In this document: positions 47,266 through 57,960 of the stretch, piece after piece | Numbering within the stretch: position 1 is the first letter of the stretch | Layout: each line of letters begins with the position of its first letter | DNA from: Sepioteuthis lessoniana | Lineage: Eukaryota; Mollusca; Cephalopoda; Myopsida; Loliginidae | NCBI GenBank assembly: GCA_963585895.1 | Contig: OY757913.1 | Location: forward strand, 102,206,449-102,270,448 | DNA length: 64,000 nt | Direction: 5' to 3' | Translations under genes and position numbers: made by a program | Notes under the pieces: generated by a model | Seen by the model: only the letters and a program-made list of their open reading frames with translations | Database searches by the model: none | What the model was told of the DNA's origin: nothing

Positions 47266-47422
47266 TTAATTCCATTGAATAAAATATATAATCTAATTAT
47301 ATAAATCTAATATATATCTTTTTATTATTTTTATGCAATAGGTCTATCCTAGATATTGAGCACTCTCCATATTGCACTTGGTTCGACACAAACCTACAAA
47401 GAGATTTAGTGACAACCAACAG

Positions 47423-47428
<6 letters not shown>

Positions 47429-47489
<61 letters not shown>
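47429..47489. repeat. (AT)n microsatellite
   Basis: About 30 AT units, creating a false isoleucine-tyrosine reading on the minus strand. Confidence 0.95.
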
Positions 47490-47490
<1 letters not shown>

Positions 47491-47639
47491 AATGTTTTTA
47501 TTTTTATCTATTCTAAAATATTCTTCCATATTCTCAAATATACTTCCATATTCTCAAATATACAAATTCTTTTTATTCTCAAATATATTTGTATATTTAC
47601 AATATATTATTCAATTGAAATATTTACTAGTAACCACTT

Positions 47640-48085
47640 AATTGTGTATAAAATAGAAGTATGTAGGCTACTTAAATCCGTATTACTGTGTATAAATTAT
47701 TTGTGTTTGACAGGAATACTTGCAATCATAAAACAGTGTGCACAACCTCTTAAGAAACAACTATACAAAAAATGTAAATAGAAATATACAACGAACACAA
47801 TACTAAAACCTCTAAGCCAGTAATTCCCAACGTGGGGGTATGCCCCACTAGTAGGGCTTGTTTAAATATCATGTTAATGGCCTTTTAAGTTTCCTTCACG
47901 TGAATTGCAGTAACATTTTGAATATGTAAAAATTGAATATTACTGGAGACATTAGCATTTGAGAAATACTAAAGTCGGGGCAGGCCCCAAATCGTTTGGG
48001 GACCACTGCTCAAAGCATAAAATAATCACAAAAGGATTGACATGACATGAAAATCAATCAATCAATCGTAAGACTGCGCTAAAAT
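47640..48085 (+). mobile_element. V-variant split by a hAT-type MITE
   Basis: Second-type repeats (TTGACAGGAATACTTGCAATC, AACAGTGTGCAC), the MITE at 47818-48008, then the variant tail AAGGATTGACATGACATG and (AATC)n. The (AATC)n end differs from the AACC tail of standard V copies. Confidence 0.6.
47818..48008. mobile_element. hAT-type MITE with 8-bp target duplication
   Basis: Ends CAGTAATTCCCAAC and, on the other strand, CAGTGGTCCCCAAAC, the CAG-start inverted ends typical of hAT elements. Flanks are CTCTAAGC (47810-47817) and CTCAAAGC (48009-48016), 7 of 8 matching. 191 bp with no coding capacity. Confidence 0.85.
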
Positions 48086-48098
48086 GTAAATATAAACG

Positions 48099-48406
48099 AG
48101 GTACCCGTGGTGTAATGGTTATGGTCGCAGGAAATGGACACGGCGACACGTGTTCAAATCCTGGACGAGACTGATTGCATTTAACATAGCACTAATACCC
48201 GTGGGAAAGGTATAAATCCAATTATTCTCCCTCCAGCTATGGGTAAATAGTGGGGCAGACTGAATTTCTTCAGCCTTGGTGAGGCAACTAGTGTAGGAGA
48301 AGGAAAACTCTGAATTCAAACCTGTTAAACTCTGCTTAAAAAAATTGACCTTGTGTCATATCCTGCCCGATATATCCTGCCCGAGCGGAGGGGTTGGGTA
48401 AATATG
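48099..48406 (+). mobile_element. S-A SINE, plus orientation
   Basis: ATAAACG flanks it (48092-48098, 48407-48413). Head ACCCGTGGTGTAATGG (A region) and GTTCAAATCC (B box), then the body TGGGTAAATAGTGGGGCAG and GACCTTGTGTCATATCC. CATATCCTGCCCGA is duplicated once near the 3' end (48356-48385), a slip within this copy. Confidence 0.85.
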
Positions 48407-48414
48407 ATAAACGT

Positions 48415-49312
48415 AGAATGTACACAATTCCTTGGTCTCTGTGCATAGAATAATCCTAGACAAGGTGATATGCTGTTAAAATTAAACAGTCGTAAGAAGC
48501 AACACAAATATATCGATGTAAATGTATAACGCTCGCAATTCCCCTGTCTCGAGGTTTAAAATAACATCAGACGGATTCACATGTCATTCAATTCAATTAA
48601 CGAATTTATAACGTTACAATAGGAAATTGTCCTCATGCCAGACTACCTCGAACTTAGTAAACAGCAAACTACCAAATCGTCAATATTGACTTCGTTTTGC
48701 TGCAAATACATTAAACAGTGTCAAAACATTCAGCGGGAAGAGTCTTGGTGGATGTGGGAGGACGAAAAGATGAACATTTCGAGCGGATATAGGCAAATAG
48801 TTGATAAATGGTTTTCGTAAAATGGAAAATTGGCAGTGACAGGAGAAACCGCGTAAAGATGATTGATGCAAACGAGTATGGTGGTGAGAAGATGACTCTA
48901 TGGGGTTCAGTCAGGTGCGGATGGGGGGTCGAGACTCAATAAGTAATCAGTGGATATCGGTACGAACTTCTCTTTTTAGACTGTCGCTTTCCGATGATTA
49001 CTCAAGAAAATTAGCCTCCATCCATTTACCATTTTCAGGACAAGCAAGTCGAGAACCATGTAAGATATTTCAGTTCTGTTAACGGATCTATTACTACATA
49101 CTCACGCACGATTTTATCTTTTTTTTCACGCGCAGAAAATTCATGAACCTTTTATAATATTTGTTAACCTTAGCTTATCAGGGTCAAAAAGGACAAATGG
49201 TCGAAAAATAGGTAGACGAAGATTCCGTTCTGATGTTTGACAAGTCAGAAAGTGTATGTCGGTAAATTATTAAAAAAGTGGTCCCATTTCTAAATCACAG
49301 ATTTTTATGTGT
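48415..49312. other. Unannotated stretch
   Basis: A variant tail GGTGATATGCTGTTAAAAT at 48461-48480, then unassigned DNA. Frames of 60-63 codons at 48635-49082 overlap on both strands and resemble nothing known. Confidence 0.45.
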
Positions 49313-49808
49313 TTAATGGCATATCAACTTTCTTGGGTTCTTTAATCCTATTTACCAACCCCTCCGCTCGGGTAGGATATGACACAAGGTCAATTTTTAA
49401 GCGGAGTTTAACAGGTTTCAATTCAGAGTTTTCCTTCTCCTAGACTAGTTGCCTCACCAAGGCTGAAGAACCTTGTCTGTCCTACTATTTACCCATAGCT
49501 GGGGGGAGAATAATTGGATTCATACCTTTTCCAAGGGTATTAGTGCTATGTGAAATGCAATCAGTCTCGTCCAGGATTTGAACTCTTGTCGCCGTGTCCA
49601 TTTCCTGCGACGATAACCATTACACCACAGGCACCTCCATTTCTTCTTGAGTTCTTTAATGCCAAATCCATCCTTCTAGAAGAACAGTAGTGATACTATT
49701 CAACCTATAACTGGGAGAATAAAGGGGTTCATACGTTTCCCAAGGGTAATTATCTGAAAGTGAACATGATAGTGCCATAAGAGTTCGAACTCGCTTACTA
49801 TGTTTGTT
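49313..49808 (-). mobile_element. S-A2 SINE split by an S-A SINE
   Basis: The tail complement (TTTAATGGCATATCAAC) at 49313-49346 resumes at 49646-49808 with GCCAAATCCATCC, GGGGTTCATACG and the B-box complement GTTCGAACTC. Without the insert the order equals 61873-62118. A 16-bp duplication (TTACTATGTTTGTTTG) follows at the right edge. Confidence 0.8.
49347..49645 (-). mobile_element. S-A SINE nested in S-A2, 15-bp target duplication
   Basis: CTTGGGTTCTTTAAT (49332-49346) and CTTGAGTTCTTTAAT (49646-49660) differ at one base. The insert is a full S-A copy on the minus strand, 299 bp, with tRNA-head complement CCATTACACCACAGGC. S-A is therefore younger than this S-A2 copy. Confidence 0.88.
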
Positions 49809-49821
49809 TGTTACTATGTTT

Positions 49822-50489
49822 GTTTGGCTGGTTGGTTGGGTTTTGTGGCATATCAATTTTTGTAGGTTATTTAACGCCAAATCCATGTTTATGAAAATAG
49901 TTCTATTTCGAACAATTCAGTTTAGCATGAGTACACAGTTTAATTGTCAAAAACGTTTCTATTTCAATCTATTCAGTTTAGTCAAACAGTTCTAATTCAG
50001 CTCATTCATTTAAGTATAATTACAGATTTTGTTTACACCCAGTCAAATGTCAAAACAATTCTATATTAAACAATTCAGTTTAGTGTAAGTAGCGTTTCAA
50101 TATAAAAACGGGTCTATCTCAAACAATTCAGTTTAGCATAAGCACGCAGTTTAAATGTAAGTACACTTTAATTTTCAAAAACATTTCTATTTCAAGCTAT
50201 TCAGTTTAGTCAAACAGTTCTAATTCAAACAATTTAGTTTAGCATAAGAATACAATTAGTTCTATTTAACTCATAGATAGGGCCCTATCAGGTACTACCA
50301 CTCCGGGCCAGAGTGGACCTGGGAGCAATGGCAATAAAGGGGTGCTGCACATTCCCCATAGCTCCAGTATCACTGGAACCTCACTATCAGATTGTTTAGT
50401 GTCGTATCCAGGACTCTCATTGGTGGGGTCTTACCCCTCTACAGAGGTGCTGTCGGTGTATTCTACTGCCCCAGCCGACTGGGCAACCG
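49822..50489 (-). mobile_element. V element, near-complete
   Basis: Tail complement GTGGCATATCAATTTTTG, about five internal repeats, GGGCCAGAGTGGACCTGG, and the full head complement CTGCCCCAGCCGACTGG. The left flank is a GTTTGTTTG run, so a target duplication cannot be judged. Confidence 0.85.
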
Positions 50490-50939
50490 GTTTTTGTGTG
50501 GTTCTATCACTCACCCGACCAACGTTCTTTTCATTGTTGCCAACAATCATGGACATCACCCATTTTCCAAATATTGATTGATTAATTGATTTTAACAACA
50601 TGCCAACCAATCTCAGCTTATTCTATGACTAGAGGTTAGGGAACCGTGTTCATTGCACATGCAAAATCACATTTTCCACAGTTTTTTTTAAGATGTTTTT
50701 TTTTTGCAAATGGTCCTAACGAATACGATTAATCTTTAAACAGATATATTTGACCGATAGATGGGTACCAAGTAGCCACTACCACGACTTACATACCCGG
50801 ATCCGTATATATATATATATATATATGTTTTAATCTATGGGTCAAATATATATATATAGCTTGTAAACCAATAGTTTGTCGGCAACATTATTTCTAAACG
50901 AGCCGGAGACCATTTATTTGCACACAGTTAACTGGTTTT

Positions 50940-51345
50940 AATTATTGCTACTGAAAACAAAAAAAAAATATTCAATATCATTCATTTGCTTGCACACAGT
51001 TAAATTGATCCAAGTATTTCTATGTACTATTAATAGTTTAACACTAGTCATTTGTTTGCACACAGTTAAATTGATCCAAATATTCCTATGTAATATTAAT
51101 AGTTTAACACCAGTCATTTGTTTGCACACAGTTAAATTGATCCAAGTATTCCTATGTAATATTAATAGTTTAACACCAGTCATTTGTTTGCACACAGTTA
51201 AATTGATCCAAGTATTCCTATGTAATATTAATAGTTTAACACCAGTCATTTGTTTGCACACAGTTAAATTGATCCAAATATCCCTATGTAATATTAATAG
51301 TTCAACACCAGTTATTTGTTTGCACACAGTTAAATAGTTGCAAGC
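50940..51345. repeat. 66-bp tandem array, about six units
   Basis: TAAATTGATC recurs at 51001, 51067, 51133, 51199 and 51265, exactly 66 bp apart. The middle units are almost identical. As 66 is divisible by three and the unit lacks stops, both strands are open for about 130 codons, giving mirror-image false proteins. It is an expansion of the V second-type internal repeat. Confidence 0.93.
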
Positions 51346-51404
51346 CTAGAAAATAATTAAATATTTCTATTTGTCCCATTGATGGGACCCTAAGAGATGG
51401 TCTT

Positions 51405-51904
51405 ACTTTAGCTTGGTTTTATGGCACGTCAACCAATGTAGGATATTTCATGTCAAATCTATTTTTATACGTATGAACAGTTCTATTTACAACAATTCTT
51501 TTTAGTATAAGGACACAGTTTATACGTTAAAAACATTTCTTTTTCAAACTATTCAGTTTAGTTAAATGTTTCCAAGTATTGCTATGTATCACTAACAATT
51601 CAATTAAACATCACTCATTTATTTGCACAATTAAAAGTCAAAACAGTTCTGTTTCAAACAATTCAGTTTAGCATAAGAATATTGTTCAGTTCTATTTGAC
51701 CCATCAGGTGCTCCCACTTTTAGCCAGAGTGGACCTGGGAGTGATGATAATGAAGAGGTACTCCGCATTCCCCAAATCTCCAGCATTACATGAATCTCTC
51801 CATCTGATTTCTTTGTGTCATATGTTGGACATTCGTTGGGGAAGTCTTACCCTACTACGGAGATGCAGACCATGTATTCTACAGTCGCAGCTGACCGGAC
51901 CATT
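51405..51904 (-). mobile_element. V element nested in a V variant
   Basis: Tail complement TTTATGGCACGTCAACC, internal repeats, CCAGAGTGGACCTGGG, then the head complement GTATTCTACAGTCGCAGCTGA. Variant sequence continues on both sides. The duplication at the junction is not clear (TTAC...ACTT). Confidence 0.75.
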
Positions 51905-51990
51905 ACCACTTCCGCTCTGAGTGGATTTTGGATTAATGGAAATGAAGTGTTACTCTATACACCCCAGCATTCCAGAACTGAAGCCACACT

Positions 51991-52394
51991 GTTTTGTACG
52001 GAAACTGTATATTTTCTGTCCCAAACAACAAGAACGCTAAGTAAATAAGGGAAGTTTGATGATTTTAAAAGATATCAACATAGAAAGAGGATTTTTCGAT
52101 GAGAATGAAGAGATTTGTTTTTTTTTTATATCCAAAATTGACTAAAGTCTTCAGCGCTAAGGCAATCAAACCTCAGTTGACAAAGATCTCTATTTCTAAA
52201 TTCATCTTATTTCAACGCAGGAAAAGCGGTTTTCATTTCCGGAAGTCAATACATTCAAGAGAGCAGTTGAATCTAAAAGTAGTGGTAGTCCAAGAGAACG
52301 GCAGTTCGTTTGGCCGTTGAATGCGGCGAGGCCTAGCTGATTTCTTTCACCCGAGTATACCAATCACAATAGTTATTTACTAAGCTTAGTTTAG
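51991..52394. other. Unannotated stretch
   Basis: A 73-codon frame at 52099-52320 is lysine-rich with no recognisable domain. Confidence 0.45.
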
Positions 52395-52500
52395 CTGTGA
52401 CACAAGGCCAGAAGTATGTAGCACCCTGTCACTATAGTTGATCACAAGGAGAATTCAAATCCAATAGCAGTCCGACCGAGAAAGATAAAAGTTGACTGTT
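52395..52500 (-). mobile_element. S-C-like tRNA fragment
   Basis: ACACAAGGCCAGAAGTATG and GAATTCAAATCC (B-box complement) parallel 37598-37720. Confidence 0.5.
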
Positions 52501-52663
52501 CGATTGAATGGATTTGAAAACTTATCAGCGTCCAAATTTTTGTCTTCTGTCCTTACTACAATAGTTAGTGTCAACTTAACCCACTCATCAGGTTTGTTTG
52601 AACAGTAAAAAAATATATCAATTCAATTGCATACTCGGATTCGTTTTGTTTGTTTTTTATAGT

Positions 52664-53702
52664 GGATTGTTTGTTTGGTTTTTATGGCATATCAAGCTTT
52701 GTAGGTTATTCAATGCCAAATCCATTTTTATACAATTAAACAGTTATATTTCTATTATATAATTGCTGAAGGATTTTTTTAATATTATCATTTTTCGTTT
52801 TATATATCTTATCTTTCGGTTTAGTTAGGCTTAGAACCTTTCGGCTTAGTGCATGAGTAGGTGCAGACATTAACGCAGGTGTTCACGCGCGTGGGGGGAG
52901 GATGTGACAATCACAGATGTCACAATAAAAAACACAGATACGAAATGTGACTGGGGGTGTGAATGACGTCATGCCCGGAAGCGATGGGCTGGAATTCTTG
53001 GTGATTTTGAATAAAAGCAGTGAGTTGAGATTTGAACTTAGACGAAGCGAGTTGATTTTTCGGACCTGGGCGAGGCCAGAGCAATGTGGACTGCGGGTTG
53101 CGCATGCGCGTTGATTTGGTCGGTGAGTTGAGAGCTGACGATGGACGAACAGTCAGCATAGAAAAATTGTGTCTCTCTCTCCTTGTGTCGAAAACCTAAA
53201 CTTAAAGAAGGTAATAAAAGTTTCGTACCTGTACCAAGAGAGTCGTCAGTATTTCGTGTTTTTCAGATTCCTAGGCGTATGAATATTCAATGAACATTGT
53301 GAATGTTTTTACATATTCGTATATTTTACATATGTATATGTTACATTTCAAACAATTCAATTTAGCATTAGTGCACAGTTTAATTGTCAAAAACATTTAT
53401 TTTTCAAGCTATTCCGTTTAGTCAATCAGTTCTACTTCAAATAATTCAGTTTAGTATAATTATAGTTTTTATTTACACACATTTGAATGTCAAAACATTT
53501 CTATTTCCAGCAATTCAGTTTTGCGTAAATACAGTTTAAATGTCAAAAACAGTTCCATTTCAAACAATTCGGTTTAACAAAAGTACACATTTTAAATGTC
53601 AAAACAGTCCTATCTAAAGCTATTCAGTTTAGCCTGAGTACACAGTTTAGTTTTATTTGACCCATAGATAGGACCCTATCAGGTGCTATCACTCCTGGTC
53701 GG
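52664..53702 (-). mobile_element. V element split by LTR-A
   Basis: Tail complement (TTATGGCATATCAAGC) at 52683, body resumes at 53346 after the LTR, continues through internal repeats to CTCCTGGTCGGGATGA. The head is cut off where the next V landed. Confidence 0.8.
52753..53345 (+). mobile_element. Solo LTR, family LTR-A, in a V element
   Basis: TTTC flanks it (52749-52752, 53346-53349). The ends TATTATATAATTGC and TATGTTACA match the second copy at 63418-63953, where the 5' end is a proper TG. AATAAAAG near 53212 precedes a U5-like part. GAATGACGTCATGCCCGGAA (52960-52979) is conserved between the copies, as is GTCTCTCTC. Plus orientation follows from the poly-A signal. Confidence 0.87.
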
Positions 53703-53710
53703 GATGATTT

Positions 53711-54824
53711 TGGTTTGATTTAGTTTATTGCATGTCAACTATTTTAGGATAATTAATGCCAAATCCATTTTTATACATACAAGCAGTTATATTTCACACC
53801 ATTCAGTTTAGCATGAGTATAGTTTTTTTTTGTTTACACCCAGTTAAATATTAAAACAGTTCCATTTCTAACAATTCAGTTTAGCATATGAACACAGTTT
53901 AGTTCTATTTGAATCAGATAGGATCCAATCAGATGTTACCACTCTGGGCCAGAGTAGACCGGGGAGCGATTGTTGTATACTCATATACAGATGCATGCAT
54001 AAACATAACGACGACACAATAAAGACAAACGACACAGTTCTTTAGAAAAATATACCTCTCACTTTATTTGAAAGGGTTGTGTGTGAGAGGGAGTTGGAGA
54101 CCGAACAGAACTGCAACATATTGACCCCCACTCTATTGGCAATAACTGCGTTTCATTCCCGTTCTCCTTGGCTGCTCAACTGTGGGCCTGGGGGCCCAGC
54201 CTCTCTGGGTGCTGGTTTTCTCTACCGCATCTTATCTCCAACTCATCTGATCTCCAACTCATTTGATCTCCAACTGCTCAATCGGGGGTCCCGGAGGGCC
54301 CCTTTCTGCTGGGTGCTGTTTTCTCTATTGCATCATTTCTCCAACTCTGAATGAACTTCCTGTGCACTGAGTTATATAATAGTTTGACGCCCACTCAATC
54401 TCTTCCCATAAATGGCCAACGGAATATGCTACTTCCGCTGTCTTTGGAATGGCATGTTTTGATCATCATCGAGCGGAAATAACTGGCATGCAGTTCACAG
54501 GTCACCCTCTTCCGGTGCATCAGTTTGTGACTGTACTGAGGGATTTTAACCCTGTCCCATATGGTCAGCCAAGCTCACCTACGCCAACGGAATATGCAAC
54601 TTCCGTCGGCTATGGAATGGCATGTTTGGCCTGGTCGGAGGTCAATATACAACACGATGGCAATTAATGAGTACTCCACATTCCCAAAATCTTCAGCATT
54701 ACTGGAACCTAACAATTAGATTATTTAGTTTCATATATAGGACATTCGTTGGTGGGGTCCTGCCCATCTCCAGAAATGCACAGTTTATTCTACAGCCGCA
54801 GCCGACAGTGCAATTTATGGTGGA
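53711..54824 (-). mobile_element. V element split by LTR-B
   Basis: Flanked by GATGATTT (53703-53710) and GATGACTT (54825-54832), 7 of 8 matching. Without the LTR the V copy is about 426 bp: tail complement TTATTGCATGTCAAC, two internal repeats, GGCCAGAGTAGACC, head TTCTACAGCCGCAGCC. Confidence 0.82.
53971..54654 (-). mobile_element. Solo LTR, family LTR-B, best-preserved copy
   Basis: CGAT at 53967-53970 and 54655-54658. TGTTGTATA at the left is exactly inverted as TATACAACA at the right. The poly-A signal and U5-like ACACAATAAAG/CTTTATTTGAAAG lie near the left, so transcription is on the minus strand. The 684-bp LTR contains two internal near-duplicates: CCAACGGAATATGCWACTTCCG (given as two halves) at 54418 and 54584, and TCTGATCTCCAACTCAT units at 54240-54280. 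Confidence 0.9.
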
Positions 54825-54832
54825 GATGACTT

Positions 54833-55736
54833 GTGTCTTATTTAGTTTTAATGCATGTAGGTTACATGTTGTACTGTTCTGGCCCCCGAAAGCCTTCAAC
54901 AAATCCATGGGACGGCGAATTCCTCTATAGAATTACTTCTTACCGTATGCCCCAAAACAATCCGTAACACAACTTGGATGAATCTTTATCCTAATCTCGC
55001 GTCAGCCTATTATTCGTTCGAAAACAGAAACTAAAAGAAAAGTATTTCCTATTCCACAAAAACCCAATATTCCAAAAAATTTTTTAAAAAATTCAGAATC
55101 AATATAATTTAAAAATCTTCATAAATTTAATATCAAATCGCCTGTTAATGCCTTTCGTCAATTTTCATAATATGAAACAGAGAGAAAAAAATCTAATGTT
55201 GCCTTTAAACTCAAACAACTCTTTTTTTTTTCACTATTCAGAAACAAATTAAACAATGTTTACAATATGTCCGCAATCAAAGTTCACTAATGTTCAGCTT
55301 TTCTTTTTGTTAAATCTCTGCATTGTCTATTTTTCCTAAAAATGTTTTTTTTTTTCTTTCTTCTTTATTTATGATGAGTTCAGCAGTGTTCAAGTTTCTT
55401 TTCTTCTTTTCTGCTTTTTTCCTTCTTTATCTTTTTCCATTGTTTTGTCGTCCTCTTTCTCTTTTTTTATCAATAAATTGCTCATTCACTACTTTTTAAA
55501 AATCTTATTTCTGCTTCTCTCTGTCTTTATGTCTTTACCATAACATAATAAGTATGGCTTCGTGAAGAATTTCCATAAAACAAGCAGGGCTCGTTGATCA
55601 AACTTTTTCAATAATATTCTTTCTTCTTTCAGCAAGTATCTCTACAAAAGCATGGCTCGTATCTAGCCATCATTTCTTCATTTTTACTTTTTCCGAACAC
55701 GACAACACAATATTAGTCTCTTGCTTACTTCCAAAG
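54833..55736. other. Unannotated stretch, T/C-rich
   Basis: 55200-55520 is T/C-rich with long T runs. Nothing recognised. Confidence 0.5.
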
Positions 55737-56163
55737 ATGAGTGAAAATATCCCGGGGGTTCTTTCCTTAGTAAAACAAACCTTTTACTGTATTTTTCAAT
55801 TGTCAACAGGGTACTTTATTTATTTATCTATTCGGTCAACTTATATTTCCCCATCAAGAACAATTCTAAACCGAGTCCATAAATTTCTCGGCACATCAAC
55901 GAGATTGTCAAGATTTCACACATGTACTTATCCTCTTCAAAACAACGGTCCGGTCCCCCAAAATCTCTCCCAAATTCTCAAACCCATTCCAGGGGGACCT
56001 TCACAACTCAGTCTTGCCACTAACCAGTCAGTACTTCAATAAAATCTACAACTTTTCCAAACTCGAAACCATCCTACAGCCTTAACTACGGATCCAAAGG
56101 TATATGAGCATTCTCCAGACAACATCATTGATGCCCTGAAATCCTTCCAGATCTCGGATTAAA
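55737..56163 (+). pseudogene. Unrecognised decayed reading frame
   Basis: A 101-codon frame (55737-56042) reads on through one TAA for another 38 codons. From about 55860 it looks protein-like (NRVHKFLGTSTRLSRFH, ILKPIPGGPSQLSLATNQ, then TDPKVYEHSPDNIIDAL). KFLG...RF faintly recalls the connection region of Ty3/Gypsy reverse transcriptases, but no catalytic motif is present. The neighbouring LTR-like sequence is on the other strand. Function not assigned. Confidence 0.35.
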
Positions 56164-56754
56164 ACCCTAATTTCAAATTACTCTTCAAGTTACTACAAAA
56201 TTTCATTCACAAAAATTGTGTTTACTATCAAATCCATTCATAAAAATTAAAACTCAAAACCCAAGTGGAAGTTTACATTATGACCAGTCAATCATTGCAA
56301 CACAGGGCTATCTTTCTTCCCCCCTTTCCTTCTCCCTTCCTTCGTATCTATATTACACATAGTAATGATTGTATCAACTCATATTTCAATGCTTTATATG
56401 TAGGGCTCAATCAGTTTTTAAAATTATTTTCATTGTATCTTTTAGAAAGGCCAAATCCCATTAATATATAAGACAGAGAGAACAAATTACAATGAATGAG
56501 CCATCTACTCACAGACTGAAGTTTTTTTCTTTTTTTCTTTATTCATTTTTTTTTGTTTTTCTTCTCAGTTTTCGTGTCTCGCTCGTTCTGTTTCGCCATG
56601 AAGTGTCGAATCCTGTTTCCGATTTTCTCTTGTTTTCTCTTCTTTCTTCAAGGGCCAAAATCTTTATCGGCTGTTTCTTTGATCGTTTAGTTCAATTCAG
56701 GTTCGATACCACGCCATGTTGGCGTGAACTGGCCTTCGCCACCAAATTTTGATA
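56164..56754. other. Unannotated stretch next to an LTR-like end
   Basis: 56500-56650 is T-rich. Just left of the LTR-like end, the minus strand reads AATTTGGTGGCGAAGGCC, whose TGG could start a primer-binding site if 56755-57204 is a 5' LTR. The tRNA was not identified. Confidence 0.35.
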
Positions 56755-57204
56755 TGTTGTAGTGTATACGCATCGTATACAAATATACACGGGAACATAA
56801 TCAACTGTAATGACGACTTCAATAAACGAACAAATACACTTTTTTACAAAAATATAAATCTCTCACACTTTATTTTCAAAAGGGTGATGTTCTGTTGTGT
56901 GTGAGAGATGAGTGGAGACAGGGACAGACTGCTATATTGATCCAAGTTCTTCTCTTGAACATAGCAGCACTTTTTTCGCATCTTGGCTGGGGTTGTTCAA
57001 CCATGGGTCACTGAGGACTGCAAAGCCCTCAGTCTGCAAGCTGGTTCTCACTTTGCCATTCTGTCTCCGATTTCTGACGGCCGCAGGCACCCTGTCTATA
57101 TTCTTTCTTAACACCCACTTACTTCCACTCTACTTCGGCTTATTTATGCAGGTGCGTCTCTTGATTGACGACCCATTCGAGGGCCAATATATATCATACA
57201 GACT
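56755..57204 (-). mobile_element. Diverged LTR, related to LTR-B
   Basis: Begins TGTTGTAGTGTATACG. It has CTCTCACACTTTATTTTC and GTGTGTGAGAGATGAGTGG in the same order as LTR-B at 54055-54095. Further landmarks (GGGGTTGTTCAACCATGGG) parallel GGCTGCTCAACTGTGGG. The right boundary is uncertain; GATA on both sides (56751-56754, 57205-57208) would fit a 4-bp duplication, but the end is not CA. Confidence 0.55.
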
Positions 57205-57208
57205 GATA

Positions 57209-57654
57209 TCCATTTAAAAACCTTATGTGAAATATATCGATGGTCAGCGAGACTGGATGTATTGCAGATCGATAATGTCACAGTAGTATATCATGATAAT
57301 GAGTTCATATCCTACATTAAACACCACTGTATTCAGATGACATAAAATTCCAGTACGTATATGATATTTACATTGTGACGATATCTATCAATTTTATCTC
57401 ATGGAATATTTCGCTCGGGTGCAATGAATATCTTCCAAGTGTTATCTTATATCAATCTTAGGAAAACTGCGTAAATAATCCCATGCAACATTGGAGGTAA
57501 ATAAGAGTAAAATGAAGAAGACTGTATTGCTCCAAACGTTTTTCATTTCTGTCAAAATATTCAAGCATAACATTTTTTGACAGCCCGAGGCAAAGATAAG
57601 AAAGAAACAGGTTCGATCCAACACTGTGTACCATATTTATGGTCTTGGTTTGAA
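57209..57654. other. Unannotated stretch
   Basis: A 138-codon minus-strand frame crosses 57458-57874, but its start lies in the S-B SINE and the remainder has no recognisable domain. Confidence 0.45.
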
Positions 57655-57960
57655 TTCTTTGTTTAATGGCATATAAACTTTGCGGGTTATAGGTTATGTA
57701 ATATAAGTGAGTAAAGTTTGCGACGGTAGTCAGGGTGAACCGAAGGCTCCCTTTTCGATAGCTACTACACCAAGGTGTAGGAGAGGGCGCACTCCTTTCC
57801 CTGGATTGTTCCACTTTACCCTTTATCCATACCTTATAATGCTGATTGTTAAGCAAGGAGGCAATAAGTACCATTTTTGAGTCTTTAATATGACTCGACC
57901 TGGGATTGAAACCAGGTCTCTCGGGCCATTGTGGAACACTCTAACCATCATGCCATTCGA
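57655..57960 (-). mobile_element. S-B SINE with the shared tail
   Basis: TTCTTTGTTTAATGGCATAT (tail complement) at 57657, then CCGAAGGCTCCC, CTACACCAAGGTGTAGG and the B-box complement GGGATTGAAACC. This copy shows that S-B also ends in the ATGCCATTAAACAAAG-type tail. Confidence 0.82.

Larger units (their letters stand above)
50580..51990 (-). mobile_element. V-variant complex with expanded repeats and a nested V
   Basis: Starts with the variant tail complement TTAACAACATGCCAACC, then CCGTGTTCATTGC and GATAGATGGG, an (AT)n at 50806-50827, a 66-bp array, the nested V (51405-51904) and a continuing head (CTGAGTGGATTTTGG, CCCAGCATTCCAG). It probably represents two or more stacked copies. Confidence 0.5.

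Noticed and set aside
48099..48200. Functional tRNA gene
   Set aside because: A and B boxes are present, but the sequence continues into the S-A SINE body and the cloverleaf is not complete.
50345..50580. Two overlapping frames of 61-79 codons
   Set aside because: They are translations of the V head and flank; the same words recur in other V copies.
50938..51337. Opposed frames of 129 and 130 codons
   Set aside because: Both are the 66-bp repeat. Being open on both strands shows repeat arithmetic, not coding.
53971..57204. Full-length LTR retrotransposon bounded by the two LTR-B-like sequences
   Set aside because: The left LTR has its own CGAT duplication inside a V element that resumes directly after it, so it is solo. 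The sequence between holds no gag-pol in the required strand.
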